DNA from: an uncultured Prevotella sp. | Lineage (GTDB): Bacteria > Bacteroidota > Bacteroidia > Bacteroidales > Bacteroidaceae | Assembly: GCA_900769275.1 (NCBI GenBank) | Contig: CAAGGA010000044.1 | Coordinates: forward strand, 1-15,739 | Direction: 5' to 3' | DNA: 15,739 nt | Shown: one piece after another, positions 8,130 to 15,338 of the stretch | How the letters are laid out: each line of letters opens with the position of its first letter | Position numbering within the stretch: the stretch's first letter is position 1 | Translations under genes and position numbers: made by a program | The notes under the pieces: model-generated | Told to the model about the DNA's origin: nothing | What the model saw: only the letters and a program-made list of their open reading frames with translations | Databases searched by the model: none

Positions 8130-8846
8130 ATGAAAATAGCATTGATAGGCTACGGAAAGATGGGCAAGATGATAGAACAGATAGCCCTCAGCCGCGGTCA
8201 CGAGATAGTAAGTATCATAGACATCGACAATCAGGAGGACTTCGAAAGTCCCGCTTTCGCATCCGCAGACGTCGCCATCGAGTTTACAAACCCGAAAGTG
8301 GCATACGGCAATTACCTCAAGGCCTGGAAGGCAGGAGTAAAGGTAGTCAGCGGTACTACGGCATGGCTGAAAGACCATGGCGACGATGTACGCAAGGCCT
8401 GCAGCGAAGAAGGCAAGACACTGTTCTGGGCATCAAACTTCAGTGTCGGCGTAGCCATCTTCTCAGCAGTAAACAAGTATCTTGCCAAGATAATGAACCA
8501 GTTCACGCAATACGACGTGAACATGGTCGAGACACACCACGTACACAAGCTCGATGCGCCCAGCGGCACCGCCATAACCCTCGCAGAGCAGATAGTGGAG
8601 CGGCTCGACAGAAAGCAGAAGTGGGCTCTCCATGAGACAGGAGCAGACATCCTGCGCATTGACGACGTGCGCAGAGGCGAGGTGCCCGGCATACATACCA
8701 TCTCCTACGACTCGCCGGAGGACATCATCACCATCACACACGATGCGCATTCACGTCAGGGATTTGCCCTCGGAGCAGTCCTCGCCGCAGAATATACCGC
8801 AGAGCATCAGGGACTTCTCACCATCGACGACATGTTCAAGTTCTAA
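8130..8846 (+). CDS. dapB: 4-hydroxy-tetrahydrodipicolinate reductase
   Basis: A 238-aa NAD(P)H-dependent reductase in the diaminopimelate/lysine pathway, supplying both lysine and the peptidoglycan crosslinking residue. The N-terminal Rossmann fold has IGYGKMGKM at 6-14. SGTTAW at 74-79 follows the cofactor domain. The catalytic and substrate-binding signature is E134-T-H136-H137-V-H-K140-L-DAPSGT (142-147), with Lys140 as the expected proton donor. It is shorter than the roughly 270-aa E. coli enzyme, as in other Bacteroidetes. The gene begins 48 bp after rnc and ends 13 bp before lepB, so it sits in the same likely operon. No regulatory leader, such as a lysine riboswitch, fits in these gaps. 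Confidence 0.96.
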   Translation: MKIALIGYGKMGKMIEQIALSRGHEIVSIIDIDNQEDFESPAFASADVAIEFTNPKVAYGNYLKAWKAGVKVVSGTTAWLKDHGDDVRKACSEEGKTLFWASNFSVGVAIFSAVNKYLAKIMNQFTQYDVNMVETHHVHKLDAPSGTAITLAEQIVERLDRKQKWALHETGADILRIDDVRRGEVPGIHTISYDSPEDIITITHDAHSRQGFALGAVLAAEYTAEHQGLLTIDDMFKF

Positions 8847-8859
8847 GAATCGAGGGACT

Positions 8860-10308
8860 ATGAAAAAGAAAACACCTAACATGAAGGTGCAGTGGACGAA
8901 ATTCATCATCGTCCTCGTGCTGTATCTCCTCTTCCTGCTGTGGCTGAAGAGTTGGCTCGGACTCATCGTCATACCGTTTATCTACGATGCCTATATCTCA
9001 AAGAAAATCAACTGGCAGTGGTGGAAGGATGCCGAAGGCCCCGTAAAATTCATCATGTCATGGGTCGATGCGCTCGTCTTCGCCCTCGTCGCAGTGTATT
9101 TCATCAACCTCTTCATCTTCCAGAACTACGTCATACCGTCCAGTTCCCTGGAGAAATCACTGCTGACAGGCGATTACCTCTTCGTATCAAAAGTCAGTTA
9201 CGGTCCTAGAATACCGCAGACACCGCTCACGATGCCGCTCACGCAGCATACCATGCCGCTCCTCGGATGCAAGTCATACGTCGAATGGCCGCAGTGGGAC
9301 TACCGCCGTGCGCCCGGCCTCGGAAAGATAGAACTGAACGACATCGTCGTCTTCAACTATCCCGCTGGCGACACCTGCGTCAGCGAACCGCAGTGGCAGC
9401 CGCAGGATTACTACCAGATGGTATATGGATACGGGCAGCAGATACTCCAGCAGAGCGGGCTTACACCGCAGTTAGACTCTCTTTCCGACATGGAACTGCG
9501 CCGCTATTACGAGTTGGCATACACCGCCGGACGACAGTATATCCTGCAAAACCCCAACGAATACGGCAGCCTTCTCAGCCGTCCTGCCGACAGAAGAGAG
9601 AACTATGTCAAGCGTTGCGTAGGTCTCCCGGGACAGACACTGCAGATAAAGAACCGCATCGTCTATCTCGACGGAAAGCCAAACAAGGAGCCGGACAACG
9701 TGCAATATACGTACTATGTCAAGCCAAACGCACCCATACTGCAGTGGCCCGACGAACTGCTCAAGGAGCTTATGATAACCCAAGAGGACATCATCTCGCT
9801 CAACCAGTACGGGTATATGCCCCTGACGCACCATGCCGTGGAAGTGCTCAAGTCACGCAAGGACCTCGTAAAGGATATAAAAATCAACGAAGAGCAGTAC
9901 GTTGGCGACCTCTACCCACTCAATGCCCGCACCAGTTGGACACGCGACAACTACGGTCCCGTGTGGATTCCGAAGAAAGGCGAGAGCATAAAGCTCACGC
10001 TGAAGAACCTACCCATTTACGAACGACCAATCAGAGTATATGAAGGCAACGACCTTCAGGTCAACGAAAAGGGTGAGATACTTATCAATGGCATCGTAGC
10101 TACGTCATACACATTCAAGATGGACTACTATTGGATGCAGGGAGACAACCGTCACAACTCTGCCGACTCACGCTATTGGGGCTTTGTTCCCGAAGACCAC
10201 ATAGTAGGAAAGCCCATCTTTATCTGGTGGTCAAGCGACCCGGACCGCAGCGGCTTCGGAGGAATACGATGGCACAGGCTATTTAAGTTCGTAGAAAACT
10301 ATAAATGA
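8860..10308 (+). CDS. lepB: Signal peptidase I, long Bacteroidetes form
   Basis: A 482-aa inner-membrane serine protease that cleaves signal peptides of exported proteins. Hydrophobic segments lie at about 14-42 (likely two close membrane passes or one long one) and 67-88. The catalytic Ser is S96 in IPSSSLEKSLLTGD and the catalytic Lys is K251 in YVKRCVGLPG. The box GDNRHNSADSR is at 428-438. The Ser and Lys motifs are separated by about 155 residues rather than about 55, and another large insertion precedes the C-terminal box; such expansions are usual in this phylum. The ATG at 8860, 13 bp after dapB, is preferred. An in-frame ATG 228 bp upstream would put 76 extra residues inside dapB coding sequence, and these read as a Ser/Arg/Pro-rich out-of-frame translation. 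The stop overlaps the next ATG by four bases (ATGA). Confidence 0.94.
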   Translation: MKKKTPNMKVQWTKFIIVLVLYLLFLLWLKSWLGLIVIPFIYDAYISKKINWQWWKDAEGPVKFIMSWVDALVFALVAVYFINLFIFQNYVIPSSSLEKSLLTGDYLFVSKVSYGPRIPQTPLTMPLTQHTMPLLGCKSYVEWPQWDYRRAPGLGKIELNDIVVFNYPAGDTCVSEPQWQPQDYYQMVYGYGQQILQQSGLTPQLDSLSDMELRRYYELAYTAGRQYILQNPNEYGSLLSRPADRRENYVKRCVGLPGQTLQIKNRIVYLDGKPNKEPDNVQYTYYVKPNAPILQWPDELLKELMITQEDIISLNQYGYMPLTHHAVEVLKSRKDLVKDIKINEEQYVGDLYPLNARTSWTRDNYGPVWIPKKGESIKLTLKNLPIYERPIRVYEGNDLQVNEKGEILINGIVATSYTFKMDYYWMQGDNRHNSADSRYWGFVPEDHIVGKPIFIWWSSDPDRSGFGGIRWHRLFKFVENYK

Positions 10309-11648
10309 AGAAACAGGAAAAAAGAAGAATAAGAAAAGGAAGGCTGGCAATATTGCTGGCCTTCCTCGTTGCAATAATCACAGGTATATGCTACGGAGTA
10401 TATGCTCTCGTATCACTCTTTTTACGGAATGACGCAGAAAATGCCGTGCAGCAGGAAACGGTGCTCATGCCCGAAGTGACCAAAGAGATGCTGGCGTGCG
10501 ACTCAGTCATGGCGCACAGGTTAGACAGCCTCATGCACGTACCGCAGCGTTTGGATACGTCAAAGATTGCTATCTCCGTCTATGACGTGACCACACGCCG
10601 CAGCGTCTTCACCTTTCATGCTGACAAACGTCTTATACCAGCCTCCTGCATGAAGATTTCCACCGCCATAGCGGCACTCAAAAGCCTCGGCATGGACCAT
10701 CAATATCGCACGCATATCCTCGCCATGGGAGAACTGCGCCGCGACACCCTCGTGGGAAATCTCCTCCTTCAGGCAGACGATGACCCGCTGCTGGAGAACT
10801 TCGACTCGCTGATAGGCATCATGAAGCGAAAGGGCGTAAGGCATGTACGGGGCAACGTCTATATCAACCTTGAGCGAGAAGACACGCTGCGCCCCCATCC
10901 CTCTGCAAAAGCATGGGACATTCCTTATCATAAAACGCCGCTGTTGCTGCGCGGCAAACGCTATGTAGAGCGCAATTTCCGTGCCTCTCTACGAATGAAA
11001 GGGGTCACCGTGCGACGCGATGCCGCGGTCAAGGCAAGGCTGTCACAAGGCTCTCTCGGCGGAGGACGGTATCATTACCTTGCCACCGTGTCACATCCGC
11101 TACGTGACGTCATCACGCCCATGCTCATACATAGCAGCAATATCAAGGCAGACGCCGTCTTCTATCACCTCGACAGGAAAAAAGGACTCATGCCGGAGAG
11201 ACGGATGCAATGGGACAGGAAGCACCATGCAGAGACCTTCTGGCAACAGCAGTCACTCTTTCCCGACTCCGTAATGTCGCTCTTCGCATTCCACGACGGC
11301 TCCGGACTGTCACCCCTGAACCGCCTTTCAGCCAACTCCCTCGTGCAGATGCTCCTCTTTGCCTACGACGACAAGCCACTCAGGGACTTCCTCATCGACG
11401 AAGCGCTTGCCTCTACGGCGACACCACAGCGGCGCGGTTCGCTCCTCACCCGCATGATGCACTCAGATTATCAAGGCAGAATATTCTGCAAGACTGGCAC
11501 CATGACAACGCAAGGCTCCTCTTCTCTCGCTGGTTATATCGTAGGAAATGACGGACATTGGTATATCTTCTCCATCATCAACAGCGACTCCCCCGTGGCA
11601 GAATCCCGCATCTTTCAGGACCGTCTCTGCAAGATGATGATGAAATAA
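10305..11648 (+). CDS. dacB: Peptidase S13, D-alanyl-D-alanine carboxypeptidase/endopeptidase (PBP4-like)
   Basis: A 447-aa penicillin-binding protein that trims or cleaves peptidoglycan crosslinks in the periplasm. A basic N-terminus (KKQEKRRIRKGR) followed by one hydrophobic segment at 14-40 suggests a membrane anchor or an uncleaved signal. All three active-site motifs are visible: S114-C-M-K117 (SxxK, in IPASCMKIST), S277-S-N279 (SxN, in IHSSNIKAD) and K396-T-G398 (KTG, in FCKTGTMT). DGSGLS at 331-336 is another S13 landmark. The domain inserted between SxxK and SxN is present but short. The ATG overlaps the lepB stop, so the two are translationally coupled. It is the last gene of the plus-strand run; no strong intrinsic terminator follows immediately. 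Confidence 0.92.
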   Translation: MKKQEKRRIRKGRLAILLAFLVAIITGICYGVYALVSLFLRNDAENAVQQETVLMPEVTKEMLACDSVMAHRLDSLMHVPQRLDTSKIAISVYDVTTRRSVFTFHADKRLIPASCMKISTAIAALKSLGMDHQYRTHILAMGELRRDTLVGNLLLQADDDPLLENFDSLIGIMKRKGVRHVRGNVYINLEREDTLRPHPSAKAWDIPYHKTPLLLRGKRYVERNFRASLRMKGVTVRRDAAVKARLSQGSLGGGRYHYLATVSHPLRDVITPMLIHSSNIKADAVFYHLDRKKGLMPERRMQWDRKHHAETFWQQQSLFPDSVMSLFAFHDGSGLSPLNRLSANSLVQMLLFAYDDKPLRDFLIDEALASTATPQRRGSLLTRMMHSDYQGRIFCKTGTMTTQGSSSLAGYIVGNDGHWYIFSIINSDSPVAESRIFQDRLCKMMMK

Positions 11649-11685
11649 GAATCAGAGGCCACCGTACCCTGCACCGTATGCCAAT

Positions 11686-11869
11686 GATTATTTTGTCCTA
11701 TTCCCCGCCTCCCGCCGTCCACCTTGTAACATCTTGTAAACCAACAAAATGCAAAAAGCTTAGATATTACCCTGCAAAAGCTGTGCTTTCACGAGGTAAT
11801 ATCTAAGCTTTTACATTGTAATAACTAAGCTTTTACACTGCAATAACGTAGAGATTATTTTTGTCCTAT
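11686..11869. repeat. Short direct repeats flanking the palindromic element
   Basis: GATTATTTTGTCCTAT (11686-11701) recurs with one extra T at 11853-11869. The pair brackets the hairpin and 22-bp repeats between them, as flanking duplications of an inserted element might. The right copy contains TATTTTTG (11856-11863), a perfect match to the phylum -7 box, but I see no TTTG at the right upstream distance, so a promoter is only possible. Confidence 0.45.
11754..11861. repeat. 18-bp palindrome with nested hairpin, followed by 22-bp direct repeats
   Basis: AAAAGCTTAGATATTACC (11754-11771) and its exact reverse complement (11795-11812) form an 18-bp stem. Inside it AAAGC (11777-11781) and GCTTT (11785-11789) form a second small stem. 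The right arm begins a direct array of three 22-bp units at 11796-11817, 11818-11839 and 11840-11861. The second is close to the first and the third is degenerate. The left arm is therefore an inverted fourth copy. It has no coding potential and could be a dispersed intergenic repeat or a fragment of a small non-autonomous element. Confidence 0.85.
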
Positions 11870-11895
11870 ACATCACATTTTTTTACGGAAGCCTT

Positions 11896-11983
11896 ATTTC
11901 CTGATTCATCAATGCGCCTCCCAACCAGGTACTACACCCTTTTTGGGTGACGCATTGATGAAATCAGGAAATATACATTTTTT
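11896..11983 (+). terminator. Large nested hairpin with T-run (possible terminator or MITE-like element)
   Basis: Bases 11896-11916 (starting ATTTCCTGATTCATC) pair with 11951-11972 along the full length with one bulged base. In the loop, CACCC (11935-11939), TTTTT and GGGTG (11945-11949) form a second perfect stem. Six T at 11978-11983 follow five bases after the outer stem on the plus strand, so it could end transcripts from the upstream S13 gene, although it lies 250 bp beyond that stop. The long, near-perfect terminal arms would also suit a miniature inverted-repeat element. Confidence 0.55.
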
Positions 11984-12240
11984 GCACGAACTTCAAAATA
12001 TAACACACTTTTTTCCACGAACTTTCAGTAAAAACCTGCACTTTCTTCCATGATATGAGAATCTGCGCACATAGGGCGATGACCGGTAAGGAAGCATATC
12101 ACGACAATAGCGAAAGCACGCGTTTTAAGCCTCGACTGATTATTCGCTCACTGCTTGTATCAATTTGACAATCGTCAGATGCGCAGTAACTGTTCAGTCA
12201 AATAATAAGTAACTGAAGTTTCGCTGGGCTTCAACTTCTT
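11973..12240. other. Gene-free stretch, nothing recognised except a weak direct repeat
   Basis: CATTTTTTGCACGAACTTC at about 11976-11994 resembles CACTTTTTTCCACGAACTTTC at about 12005-12025, an imperfect direct repeat. CTGCGCA and TGCGCAG near 12062 and 12179 are a distant 7-bp inverted pair. I see no open reading frame with credible content, no tRNA-like cloverleaf and no recognisable RNA gene. Confidence 0.4.
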
Positions 12241-12400
12241 CGGTTTTAAGGTTATGCGGTTATGCGGTTTTAAGGTTATGCGGTTTTAAGGTTATGCGGT
12301 TTTAAGGTTATGCGGAATATAGCGAAACCTCCGTAAAAGCGAAGCGACCGTACAACCGTATAACCTTAAAACCGCATAACCGCATAACCGCATAACCGTA
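12241..12400. repeat. Long inverted repeat D built of 8-bp tandem words
   Basis: The left arm (12241-12315) alternates CGGTTTTA-AGGTTATG, with one extra CGGTTATG, in strict 8-bp register for about nine words. The right arm (12347-12400) is ACCGTACA, ACCGTATA, ACCTTAAA and three ACCGCATA in the same 8-bp register, complementary to the left. The 31-bp spacer contains AGCGAAAC, which is also complementary to GTTTCGCT just left of the array, so the stem may extend. It lies between the convergent S13 and FeoB-partner genes, where a bidirectional terminator would be expected. Confidence 0.88.
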
Positions 12401-12468
12401 TGAAACTGAGCGGGGTCAATAACTTTGCGAAAGTTGAATAAGTAAATAGGTGTGCAAGAGAAAGTTGT

Positions 12469-12624
12469 TTAGTTGTGAGACCTGCACGTGTCGTAGAGGG
12501 GACAGCCCTGACACGGCGTGTGGCATGAATTCCCACCTCCCCTCTTCCTGATATAACGGAAATAGAGGACCAGCAGGAATGCAGCGACTACTGCCACCAA
12601 GAGTATTATGCTTGTCAGGTTCAT
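12469..12624 (-). CDS. FeoB-associated Cys-rich small membrane protein
   Basis: A 51-aa protein reading from the ATG at 12624. Residues 4-22 form a single hydrophobic helix (TSIILLVAVVAAFLLVLYF). A basic stretch follows (RYIRKRGGG), then a Cys-rich tail with four cysteines at 34, 38, 41 and 47 (C-x3-C-x2-C-x5-C). This is the architecture of the FeoB-associated Cys-rich membrane protein family, found immediately downstream of feoB in many Bacteroidetes and Firmicutes. Here it lies 146 bp after the feoB stop on the same strand. The role is not firmly established; an assembly factor or cytoplasmic metal chaperone for the ferrous iron transporter is usually suggested. It overlaps a longer out-of-frame reading frame that lacks any sensible composition. 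No promoter was seen, so it probably depends on feoB transcription through repeat C. Confidence 0.88.
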   Translation of the reverse strand: MNLTSIILLVAVVAAFLLVLYFRYIRKRGGGNSCHTPCQGCPLYDTCRSHN

Positions 12625-12651
12625 AGGTCATGTATTTTTCTTGACGATTGC

Positions 12652-12765
12652 GTTTGGTTTTGGGTTGCAGTACCCGGTTGTGGGTTAGTAATGTCTTTCC
12701 AATGGAGTCTTCCTCAAAAAGCAATGGTAACTCAACCAACAACCAAAAACCCACAACCCACAACC
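12652..12765. repeat. Inverted repeat C of GGTTGTG-type words between feoB and its small partner
   Basis: On the plus strand GGTTGTGGGTT (12676-12686) is exactly complementary to AACCCACAACC at 12748-12758, and to an overlapping tandem copy at 12755-12765 offset by 7 bp. Outer words GTTTGGTTTTGGG (12652-12664) match CCAAAAACCC less perfectly. The repeat is looser and of about 7-bp period, but of the same style as repeats A, B and D. It begins 5 bp after the feoB stop codon and ends 27 bp before the small gene, so it could reduce transcription into, or mark a processing site before, that gene. Confidence 0.7.
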
Positions 12766-12770
12766 ATTAA

Positions 12771-15164
12771 TCAGAGTACCTGGTAGGTAAGTAAGGCAAG
12801 GAGATAGGCTATAACGCACTGCCCCACTACGACATAGAGGGCGTAGCGCGTGCCGAGTTCCCGCCTTATGGATGCTATTGCAGCGACACACGGCGTATAT
12901 GTCAGACAGAAGACAAGGAGGGAGGCGGCTGATGCTGCTGAGAGAGCAGTGCTGATGGCTGTCATGTCGCCATAAAGCACACTGAGAGTGCTCACCACGC
13001 TCTCCTTTGCGAGGAAGCCCGAAATGAGCGACGTGCATACACGCCAGTCGCCAAAGCCTACTGGAGAGAAGACAGGAGCGATGAAATCGGCTATTATTCC
13101 CAATATGCTCTCGTCAGGATTATCCACGAGATGCAGATGAAAACTGAAGCTTTGCAGGAACCATATCAGTATTGTCGCCATGAAGATGACGGTGAAAGCC
13201 CTCTGCAGGAAGTCGCTTGTCTTCTCCCAAAGCAGCAACATGGTGGAACGCAGGGACGGCATACGATAGTTGGGCAGTTCCATGACGAACGGCACTGCCT
13301 CTCCCCTGAAAGTGGTATGCTTGAGGAGGAGCGCGACGACGATACCGCAAAGGATACCCAGGAGGTACAGCCCTGTCATGACAAGTGCGGAATTGTCGGG
13401 AAAGAAGACGGCGCAGAAGAAAGCATATATGGGCAGTTTCGCCGTGCACGACATGAATGGCGTGAGCAGTACGGTGAGCCTTCTGTCGCGCAATGACGGC
13501 AGCGTGCGGCTGGACATGACTGCCGGCACGGAGCATCCGAAGCCTATAAGCAGAGGCACTATGGAGCGTCCTGACAGTCCGATGCGACGTAACGGACGGT
13601 CCATGACGAACGCTATGCGGGCCATATAGCCGGAGTCTTCGAGCATGGAGAGGAAGAAGAAGAGCGTGACGATGATGGGGACGAAGGATGCCACCGACCC
13701 TACTCCTGCATAAATGCCGTCGATAATGAGCGAGCGCACCGTGTCATCTACCTCCCAACTGACCATTGCCTCATCGGAGGCCTGCGTGAACCACGCTATT
13801 CCATCTTCGAGCAACCCCTGCAATGTGCCTCCTATCACGTCGAACGTAAGCCAGAAGATGGCTACCATGATGCCGAGGAACGTGGGGATGGCTGCGTATT
13901 TTCCTGTCAGGAGAGAGTCGATACGCTCAGAACGGCGATGCTCACGGCTCTCCTTGGGATGCTTCACTGAGAGGCTGCACAGCCTTGCGATGAATGAAAA
14001 ACGCATATCTGCCAACGCTGCTGCACGGTCGAGACCGCGTTCCTCTTCGAGTTGGCAGAGAATATGCTCTATGGTCTCCCTCTCATTGGAGGACAGTTGC
14101 AATGCGGCTGCAATGAGAGTGTCGCCCTCCACCAGTCGTGCGGCAGCAAAACGGATAGGTATCTGTTTGTCTTTCGCATGGTCTTCGATGAGGTGCATGA
14201 TGGCGTGGAGGCATCTGTGCACGGCACCTCCGTGGTCTTCCTTGGGGCAGAAGTCCTGTATGGCAGGTCCCTCCTGATAGCGTGCCACGTGGACGGCGTG
14301 CTCTATAAGTTCAGAAATGCCCTGATTCTTGGCTGCCGAGACGGGCACGACGGGTATTCCGAGCATCGACTCCATGACGTTGATGTCGATACCTCCGCCG
14401 TTACCCTCAAGTTCGTCCATCATGTTTATGGCAAGAACCATGGGTATTCCAAGCTCCAGGAGCTGCATGGTAAGGTAGAGATTGCGCTCTATGTTGTTGG
14501 CATCCACGATGTTGATGATACACTTAGGACGCTCATTGAGGATAAAGTCACGGCTTACCACCTCCTCATTGGTATAAGGCGAGAGACTGTATATGCCCGG
14601 CAGGTCAGTGACGTCAGTGTTCCTGTACCCCCTTATCTTTCCGCTCTTGCGGTCAACGGTGACACCGGGGAAGTTGCCCACGTGCTGGTTAGCCCCGGTA
14701 AGCTGGTTGAAGAGCGTCGTCTTGCCGCAGTTCTGGTTGCCCGCAAGCGCAAAGGTGAGCAGTTCATCCTCCGGCAGAGGGCATTCATGTGTAGGGTCAT
14801 GGTATATGCCCGGCTCACCAAAGCCCGGATGTACGTGCTTGAAGGCATTGGCATCGACGGCAGAGGCGGGCTTCTTCTTTTCGTCATCGTCAGGCTTTTG
14901 TACGGGGTTTATGCCGATTTCTTCTGCATCGGCGAGACGCAGGGTAAGCTCATAGCCTTGCATCCCGAATGCTTTCTCCGGCTGAAATCCTGCCGAGGGG
15001 ACGACGAGAAGCTGCATGGGGTCGCCCATAGGTGCATACTTCCTCAGCGTCACCACCGACCCTGGGATTATTCCCATGTCAAGGAAGTGCTGCCGCAAGG
15101 CTCCTGCTCCTCCGACAGAAGTAATTACCGCTGATTGTCCTATGTTGAGTTCGCGCAGAGTCAT
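12771..15164 (-). CDS. feoB: Ferrous iron transporter, FeoA-FeoB fusion
   Basis: A 797-aa inner-membrane GTP-regulated Fe(II) importer. Residues 1-80 form a FeoA-like SH3 domain (LRQHFLDMGIIPGSVV, then GYELTLRLADAEEI). A charged linker spans about 85-135. The G domain follows: G1 GNQNCGKTT (142-150), G2 Thr169 in FPGVTVDRKSG, G3 DLPG (187-190), G4 NMMD (247-250) and G5 SAAKNQG (276-282). A helical GDI-like region precedes the membrane part (about 425-797). Transport motifs there include GFGCSVPAVMSSRTL (541-555), CTAKLPIY (573-580), AKES (719-722) and the C-terminal CLTYTPCVAAI. Cys in G1 instead of the more common Ser is seen in related proteins. FeoA-FeoB fusion is common in Bacteroidales. 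A promoter lies upstream at 15339-15371, so the leader contains repeat B. The downstream small Cys-rich gene completes the feo unit. Complete, with no sign of damage. Confidence 0.96.
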   Translation of the reverse strand: MTLRELNIGQSAVITSVGGAGALRQHFLDMGIIPGSVVTLRKYAPMGDPMQLLVVPSAGFQPEKAFGMQGYELTLRLADAEEIGINPVQKPDDDEKKKPASAVDANAFKHVHPGFGEPGIYHDPTHECPLPEDELLTFALAGNQNCGKTTLFNQLTGANQHVGNFPGVTVDRKSGKIRGYRNTDVTDLPGIYSLSPYTNEEVVSRDFILNERPKCIINIVDANNIERNLYLTMQLLELGIPMVLAINMMDELEGNGGGIDINVMESMLGIPVVPVSAAKNQGISELIEHAVHVARYQEGPAIQDFCPKEDHGGAVHRCLHAIMHLIEDHAKDKQIPIRFAAARLVEGDTLIAAALQLSSNERETIEHILCQLEEERGLDRAAALADMRFSFIARLCSLSVKHPKESREHRRSERIDSLLTGKYAAIPTFLGIMVAIFWLTFDVIGGTLQGLLEDGIAWFTQASDEAMVSWEVDDTVRSLIIDGIYAGVGSVASFVPIIVTLFFFLSMLEDSGYMARIAFVMDRPLRRIGLSGRSIVPLLIGFGCSVPAVMSSRTLPSLRDRRLTVLLTPFMSCTAKLPIYAFFCAVFFPDNSALVMTGLYLLGILCGIVVALLLKHTTFRGEAVPFVMELPNYRMPSLRSTMLLLWEKTSDFLQRAFTVIFMATILIWFLQSFSFHLHLVDNPDESILGIIADFIAPVFSPVGFGDWRVCTSLISGFLAKESVVSTLSVLYGDMTAISTALSAASAASLLVFCLTYTPCVAAIASIRRELGTRYALYVVVGQCVIAYLLALLTYQVL

Positions 15165-15174
15165 GTGGGGGTGT

Positions 15175-15328
15175 GTTTAGTTGTTTGGTTGTCTTGTTGT
15201 TGGGTTGTCTTGTTGTTTGGTTGTCTTGTTGTTTGGTTGTCTTGTTGTTGGGTTGTTTGGTTGATAGTATTCGACTCCATTGTCAAGACAAACAACCAAA
15301 CAACTAAACAACTAAACAACCAAACAAC
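15175..15328. repeat. Long inverted repeat B built of 8-bp tandem words, in the feoB leader
   Basis: On the plus strand 15175-15262 contains eleven octamers in exact register: GTTTAGTT, GTTTGGTT, GTCTTGTT and GTTGGGTT variants. After a 27-bp spacer, 15290-15328 holds five complementary octamers (AAACAACC/AAACAACT). GTCAAGAC at the inner edge adds to the pairing with GTCTTGTT words. In the feoB message the short G/U arm comes first, then the long A/C arm, ending 10 bases before the ATG. It shares the words GTTTAGTT and GTTTGGTT with repeat A 11.7 kb away. Confidence 0.92.
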
Positions 15329-15338
15329 ATTTACCTTA

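Noticed and set aside
8632..8859. An in-frame upstream extension of lepB (76 extra residues)
   Set aside because: It lies inside dapB in another frame and its composition is that of an out-of-frame translation. The ATG at 8860 gives the normal N-terminus with a membrane segment.
12040..12240. A tRNA or other structured RNA gene in the long gap
   Set aside because: Short complementary words exist but no cloverleaf, T-loop or CCA-adjacent acceptor stem could be built.
11754..12400. A CRISPR array
   Set aside because: Repeat units are 8 or 22 bp, directly adjacent with no unique spacers, and there are no cas genes in the window.
12416..12763. A 115-aa minus-strand reading frame after feoB
   Set aside because: Its start is made of repeat C and it has no sensible domain. 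The 51-aa Cys-rich frame inside it fits a known feo partner.
14052..15134. A 360-aa frame antisense to feoB
   Set aside because: It is the mirror of a strongly constrained coding sequence; FeoA, G-domain and membrane motifs are all on the other strand.
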